A stretch of 16,883 nucleotides of DNA from Chloroflexota bacterium (lineage in GTDB: Bacteria > Chloroflexota > Chloroflexia > Thermomicrobiales > UBA6265): NCBI GenBank assembly GCA_023423795.1, contig JAFAEX010000164.1:1-16883 (forward strand). Direction: 5' to 3'. The position numbers were made by a program, and so were the translations under genes. Shown piece by piece: positions 13,870-16,883 of this stretch. The notes beneath the pieces are model-generated. The model had not been told where the DNA came from and did no database searches. It saw nothing but the letters and a program-made list of their open reading frames with translations. Numbering within the stretch: position 1 is the stretch's first letter; every line of letters begins with the position of its first letter.

Positions 13870-14676
13870 GTGAGCCTCAGCGTGCGCAATCTCGGCAGCG
13901 GCAGTTCCGGCAACGCGCTGTTGGTGGAAGCGAACGGACAGGCCCTGCTCGTCGATTGCGGCATCGGCAAGCGGCAACTCGCCGCCGGGCTCGCCGCCGC
14001 CGGCCGCACGACGGCGACGCTTTCGGCCGTGCTGGTCACCCACGAGCACGGCGATCACATCCGGTCCTTGCCCGACCTCGCGCGAGCCGGGGTGACGACG
14101 CTGGCGACGGCGCGGACCCTCAAGGCGGTCGAATCCGACGCCGGGGCGTCCGAGCGAGCCGTGCCCGGCACGCCGCTGACCGCCGCCGGATTCGAGATCA
14201 CCGCGCTGGCGGTCTCCCACGACGCGGCCGAGCCGTGCGGCTACACGATCGCCGCGGCCGGGCAGCGGATCACGGTGCTGACCGATCTCGGGACCCCCGA
14301 CGAGGCGTTGTGCGAGGCGATCGGCGCATCCGACCTCGTCGTGCTGGAAGCGAACCACGACGAACTGATGCTGCGGGCAGGCCCCTACCCGTCCCACCTG
14401 AAGCGCCGCGTCCTTTCGGCGACCGGGCACCTCTCGAACGCCGACTGTGCCCGGCTGCTCGTCGGGGCGCTTCGCGGCGGCAGCCGCGGGCCGACGGTCT
14501 GGCTGGCGCACCTCTCGCAGACGAACAACCGACCCGACGTTGCCGAACGGGCGGTGCGCGACGCCCTCGCCGCCGCCGGGCTGGCGCTGCCGGTGAGCGC
14601 GATGGCGCGGTCCGGGCACCAGCAGGTGTGGCGGCCGGCATCGCCGAAACCGGTGCAGTTGCGGCTGGCGTTCTGA
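13870..14676 (+). CDS. MBL-fold metallo-hydrolase, YycJ/WalJ-like
   Basis: The 268-residue protein opens with SLSVRNLGSGSSGNALLVE and carries THEHGDH, the HxHxDH metal-binding motif of the metallo-beta-lactamase superfamily. Further family segments are AVSHDAAEPCGYTI, VLTDLGTPDE, LEANHDELML and ATGHLSNADCARLL with LAHLSQTNNRP near the end. This pattern fits the YycJ/WalJ group, cytoplasmic phosphodiesterase/exonuclease-like enzymes linked to DNA repair or cell-wall coordination in Firmicutes; the role here is unproven. The start is GTG at 13870 after GGAGGG (13861-13866), a close spacing. It is divergent from the UPF0182 gene. No WalK/WalR two-component genes are in the window. Confidence 0.9.
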   Translation: MSLSVRNLGSGSSGNALLVEANGQALLVDCGIGKRQLAAGLAAAGRTTATLSAVLVTHEHGDHIRSLPDLARAGVTTLATARTLKAVESDAGASERAVPGTPLTAAGFEITALAVSHDAAEPCGYTIAAAGQRITVLTDLGTPDEALCEAIGASDLVVLEANHDELMLRAGPYPSHLKRRVLSATGHLSNADCARLLVGALRGGSRGPTVWLAHLSQTNNRPDVAERAVRDALAAAGLALPVSAMARSGHQQVWRPASPKPVQLRLAF

Positions 14677-14807
14677 TACGGCGTGTTCGTTCGGCGCATC
14701 CGTGCACCGCCCGCGTATGGAAGCGGTTCGCAGCGCCGGATCGCCGCGCGGCCGGAACCTATACTTGCGTCCGGACATGCGCGCTGCATGATGAACGGAG
14801 GACGGCC

Positions 14808-15179
14808 CTGGACACCGTACTGTTGCTGCACGAGCGCCTCGCGACGTCGGTGATGCTGTTCTGGGCCGCGGTCGGGATCTGGGGCGTGGTCTCCTGGTTC
14901 CGCGGCGCGAGCGTTTCGGGTTCGTTCGCCGGCGCGCTGGTGATCGGCGAAGTGCTGGTGATCGGGCAGGTGCTGGCGGGGGTCGCCATCTACGTCGCCG
15001 GAGCGCGGCCGGCGGAATGGACGCACTACCTGTACGGCGTCACCGCGATCCTCGTCTTTCCCTTCGTCTGGAGCTTCTTCCGGGAGCGGGACCAGCGGCA
15101 GGCGCTGATGATCTACAGCCTGATCGCGCTGTTCATCGCCGGGTTGGCGATCCGCGGCATGACCACCGCGAGCGGCTGA
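14808..15179 (+). CDS. Four-helix membrane protein of unknown function, probable CTG start
   Basis: I do not recognise the family. The 123-residue reading has four hydrophobic segments (about residues 12-31, 40-65, 74-91 and 99-117) joined by short loops, including HERLAT before helix 1 and the charged FFRERDQRQ between helices 3 and 4. It is probably a small polytopic inner-membrane protein. The start is uncertain. GGAGG (14797-14801) lies an ideal 6 nt before CTG 14808, which would give MDTVLLLHERLATSV. The next in-frame options are TTG 14823 and ATG 14853, which lack good ribosome binding sites, and the last would cut into helix 1. A -10-like TATACT (14760-14765) has no good -35. Confidence 0.75.
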   Translation: MDTVLLLHERLATSVMLFWAAVGIWGVVSWFRGASVSGSFAGALVIGEVLVIGQVLAGVAIYVAGARPAEWTHYLYGVTAILVFPFVWSFFRERDQRQALMIYSLIALFIAGLAIRGMTTASG

Positions 15180-15342
15180 TCGGGAAGCCGGACGGCCGGC
15201 GCGGTCCCCCTCGTCTGCGAAGCACCGGCGAACACCGGCGGGCAATCCCGCGCCGGCAGCGGCGCGGCTGGCCCTGCCCAGGCCGGCATGTACGCATTCC
15301 GGCAGACCGGTCCGGAACCGCGGTCGCCTGTGGGCAGGCCGG

Positions 15343-15358
15343 CGGCGCGATCGCGCCG
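15343..15358. repeat. 16-bp perfect palindrome
   Basis: CGGCGCGATCGCGCCG is its own reverse complement and contains GCGATCGC. It ends 7 nt before repeat array 1. Confidence 0.6.
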
Positions 15359-15364
15359 GGCGGG

Positions 15365-15408
15365 TTTGTTCGGTATTTATTCGGTATTGATTCGGCGTTT
15401 ATTCGGCG
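15365..15408 (+). repeat. Array 1: four tandem 11-bp AT-rich repeats
   Basis: The units are TTTGTTCGGTA, TTTATTCGGTA, TTGATTCGGCG and TTTATTCGGCG, exactly 11 nt each with no spacers. They are much richer in A+T than the surrounding GC-rich DNA. A further single unit, TTTGTTCGGCA, lies at 15440-15450. The 11-nt period places the T-tracts near one helical turn apart. Confidence 0.9.
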
Positions 15409-15582
15409 GCAGTTTTCCCATGGATACGCGGAAACCGGGTTTGTTCGGCAACCCCTCCCAGCCTCGCGGGCGCGAACGGGGCGGGCGCGTCCGGCACGGG
15501 GCTCCGGGCGCTGGGTGTGGGAGGGAAGAGCGAAGAAACCCCGATATGGTCAGCGTTGGCGCGTACGTATGCGGCTTTCCTC

Positions 15583-15637
15583 GACCAAATCAACGCCGAA
15601 TAAACACCGAAAAAATACCGAACAAATACCGAAAAAA
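15583..15637 (-). repeat. Array 2: inverted array of 11-bp AT-rich repeats
   Basis: On the plus strand the units are GACCAAATCAA (degenerate), CGCCGAATAAA, CACCGAAAAAA, TACCGAACAAA and TACCGAAAAAA, each 11 nt. They are the reverse complement of the array 1 consensus. Array 1 and the last four units pair in register at 39 of 44 positions across a 185-nt spacer, and the innermost units match 11 of 11. Confidence 0.9.
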
Positions 15638-16174
15638 ACTGGCGCCGCGGGGCCCCTCCGCATGGACGCCGACGGCCGACGGCAGCCGCAGGGGCAACCA
15701 ACCGGACGCCCTGCTCGTTGCCGAAGAATCCCGGATTCCCCGTGGTACCGCGAGCACCGCGCCGTCGAAACGCCGAACCAACCCCGGCAAGACCGGGAAG
15801 CCATCCGGGCAGCCGCGTCGATGGCGCCACGCCTGGGCTTCGCCGTCGCGTCCGCCGAATGATGCCGCGCATGGCGGATGTCCGGACGAATCGCGGCAAC
15901 CGTTCGGCCACCTTGCGGATATTCGGTCCCGCCGATTGTCCGCCAGCCGAACCGCCGGTCGGGTAACGCAGGCGACGTTCGCAAGCCCGGTTTGCGCCTG
16001 CGCCGCGCAAGGCGAGGCGGTCATCCCGAACGGATGCCCGGCGGGGTCGGGCGCGAGCGCGATGTGCTTCCGCCTCTGTATGCCGATTTGCCGCATGGTT
16101 CGCCGTTCATCGTTAGGCGTTTCGCGCCTGCGTACCCCATCGGTACCCTTCTCTCTCGTTCGTTCAGGCTTACG

Positions 16175-16203
16175 TTGACAGCCTCATACCCCCCTCCTAG
16201 AAT
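16175..16203 (+). promoter_or_regulatory. Near-consensus sigma-70 promoter of the helix-turn-helix gene
   Basis: TTGACA (16175-16180, 6 of 6) and TAGAAT (16198-16203, 5 of 6) are separated by exactly 17 nt. The predicted transcription start is near 16210, giving a leader of about 60 nt. TTGACA recurs at 16219-16224, inside the leader, without a good -10 behind it. Confidence 0.85.
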
Positions 16204-16269
16204 CCGGCCGTACAGCGTTTGACAGCGTTCGTTCGCCCGCAATGTCTGGTTCGGCAGAAAGGAGCCGGT

Positions 16270-16800
16270 GTGGAGGCCGAACAGCCGGAGTATCAGGTCG
16301 TGGTGGACGACGCCCTGCAACTTGTGTACTCGCACCACCATCGGCTGATCTCCCAACTACATCCCGCCGCATTCGCCCCGTTGACGCGGGAGCAATTGCG
16401 GCAAGGACCGCTCGGGAAGGACCTGTTGCGGTTGGCGCGCCTGGCGCGCGGCGAGACCCGCGAGCCCAAGGAACGCGTGCTGGAGGCCATCGATTCCGTC
16501 CTCCAACTGCTGTTCTGGCCGGCGGCCGCCGATGATTACACGGTGCCCCGCTCGTTCTGGGACACCGATCTCGGGCGCTTGCTGGCGATGGCCAAGTACC
16601 GCGCCTACGATCCGGCGGAACTGGTGAGCATCGGCAACGCCGCCCAGCAGCTCGGCGTGACCCGGCCCACGATCTACCGCTGGATGGACGACCGGACGCT
16701 CAACTACGTCCGCGACGACATGAGCGGGCGGACGTTTGTGGTGCGCCGGGACATCGACAACCTGAAGCGGGTGGCCGCCGAACTCTCCGCCGACGAGTAG
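16270..16800 (+). CDS. Helix-turn-helix DNA-binding protein (excisionase/MerR-like C-terminal domain)
   Basis: The 176-residue protein has a C-terminal winged-helix domain (residues about 118-167): SIGNAAQQLGVTRPTIYRWMDDRTLNYVRDD followed by GRTFVVRRDIDNLKR. This is the layout of the excisionase-family/HTH_17 DNA-binding domain, in which the last segment places the wing. The first 115 residues are mostly helical, with an SHHHR segment and LTREQL, and match nothing I recognise; they may mediate dimerisation. The GTG start at 16270 is preferred because AAAGGAG lies 5 nt upstream. No integrase or phage gene accompanies it, so a transcription-regulator or site-binding role is more likely than true excisionase. 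It has the strongest promoter in the window and is followed by a terminator hairpin, so it is probably monocistronic. A link to the repeat arrays upstream is only a guess. Confidence 0.85.
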   Translation: MEAEQPEYQVVVDDALQLVYSHHHRLISQLHPAAFAPLTREQLRQGPLGKDLLRLARLARGETREPKERVLEAIDSVLQLLFWPAAADDYTVPRSFWDTDLGRLLAMAKYRAYDPAELVSIGNAAQQLGVTRPTIYRWMDDRTLNYVRDDMSGRTFVVRRDIDNLKRVAAELSADE

Positions 16801-16822
16801 GCAGCCGCACCAGCGTACGAAC

Positions 16823-16860
16823 ACGGAGAAGGGCGGGCCGGGTGGCCCCCCCGTCTCCGT
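16823..16860 (+). terminator. Terminator hairpin after the helix-turn-helix gene
   Basis: ACGGAGA (16823-16829) pairs with TCTCCGT (16854-16860). Inside, GGG/CCC and GGGCC/GGCCC stems are separated by single mismatches around the loop GGGT. It begins 22 nt after the stop. The following DNA reaches TTCTCTT only about 14 nt later, so the U-tract is poor. Confidence 0.65.
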
Positions 16861-16883
16861 CGCCGGCTCGGGGTTCTCTTGCG

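Larger units (their letters stand above)
15180..16174. other. One-kilobase region without a convincing gene, holding inverted 11-bp repeat arrays
   Basis: Open frames cross this stretch on both strands, but none has a ribosome binding site, plausible composition or recognisable domain, and they read straight through the repeat arrays. The contents are a 16-bp palindrome (15343-15358), two inverted arrays (15365-15408 and 15583-15637), a stray unit (15440-15450), degenerate units (15760-15781 and 15918-15928), and small hairpins at 16115-16129 and 16132-16146. Nothing else is recognisable. Confidence 0.7.

Noticed and set aside
15365..15637. CRISPR array
   Set aside because: The units are only 11 bp, directly adjacent with no spacers, and the two arrays are inverted relative to each other; there are no cas genes.
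15288..16178. Plus-strand 296-codon frame and overlapping minus-strand frames in the 15-16 kb region
   Set aside because: They run through both repeat arrays, giving LFGIYSV-like or NTEKIPNKYR-like peptides, have Arg/Pro/Gly-rich composition and lack initiation signals. The T-rich strand of the 11-mer stays open in every frame, which explains their length.
16270..16800. Phage excisionase within a prophage or integrative element
   Set aside because: No integrase, attachment-site pair, phage gene or tRNA boundary is near it, and the unusual N-terminal half does not fit small excisionases.

Overview
The window is a GC-rich (roughly 70% GC) bacterial chromosome segment. GTG and TTG starts, a tRNA-Tyr/tRNA-Thr/tuf cluster, a UPF0182 membrane protein and a lipoprotein with a long Pro/Thr/Glu-rich tail suggest Chloroflexota, most likely the Thermomicrobia side. 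That placement is inferred from gene content and style, not from a phylogenetic marker search.

Layout. 1-541 (minus strand): the 5' end of tuf, preceded by tRNA-Thr(GGT) and tRNA-Tyr(GTA), all read from one near-consensus sigma-70 promoter at 513-541. 787-2115 (plus): a low-complexity lipoprotein ending in a 15-bp perfect hairpin. 2195-4887 (plus): hydroxymethylglutaryl-CoA lyase, a membrane-anchored SGNH hydrolase and an M42 metallo-aminopeptidase. 4888-5491: an unusually structured leader with a sigma-54-like -24/-12 element, followed by a single-domain response regulator. 5496-5828 (minus): a conserved-looking hypothetical converging on it. 5964-10195 (plus): a tight run of threonine dehydratase-like enzyme, secreted cupin, HemW-like radical SAM protein and FolC. 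10196-10501: no gene, but two strong inverted repeats. 10502-13737 (minus): a small membrane protein and a large UPF0182 protein. 13870-15179 (plus): a YycJ/WalJ-like metallo-beta-lactamase-fold hydrolase and a four-helix membrane protein. 15180-16174: about 1 kb without a convincing gene. 16175-16860: a consensus promoter, a helix-turn-helix protein and a terminator hairpin.

Most genes are housekeeping or metabolic. The HemW-like protein (heme handling) and FolC (folate polyglutamylation) overlap by 23 nt and are probably translationally coupled. The lyase and the SGNH hydrolase are separated by 5 nt.

The most unusual structure is the 1-kb intergenic stretch at 15180-16174. It holds two arrays of an 11-bp AT-rich unit, 4 copies at 15365-15408 and 4-5 copies at 15583-15637. 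The arrays are inverted relative to each other, in register over 44 bp, and separated by 185 bp of GC-rich DNA. The repeat period is close to one helical turn. The next gene encodes a helix-turn-helix protein behind the strongest promoter in the window. This could be a protein-binding or curved-DNA site, but its function cannot be told from sequence alone. A second candidate for attention is the structured leader of the solo receiver gene at 4909-5078.
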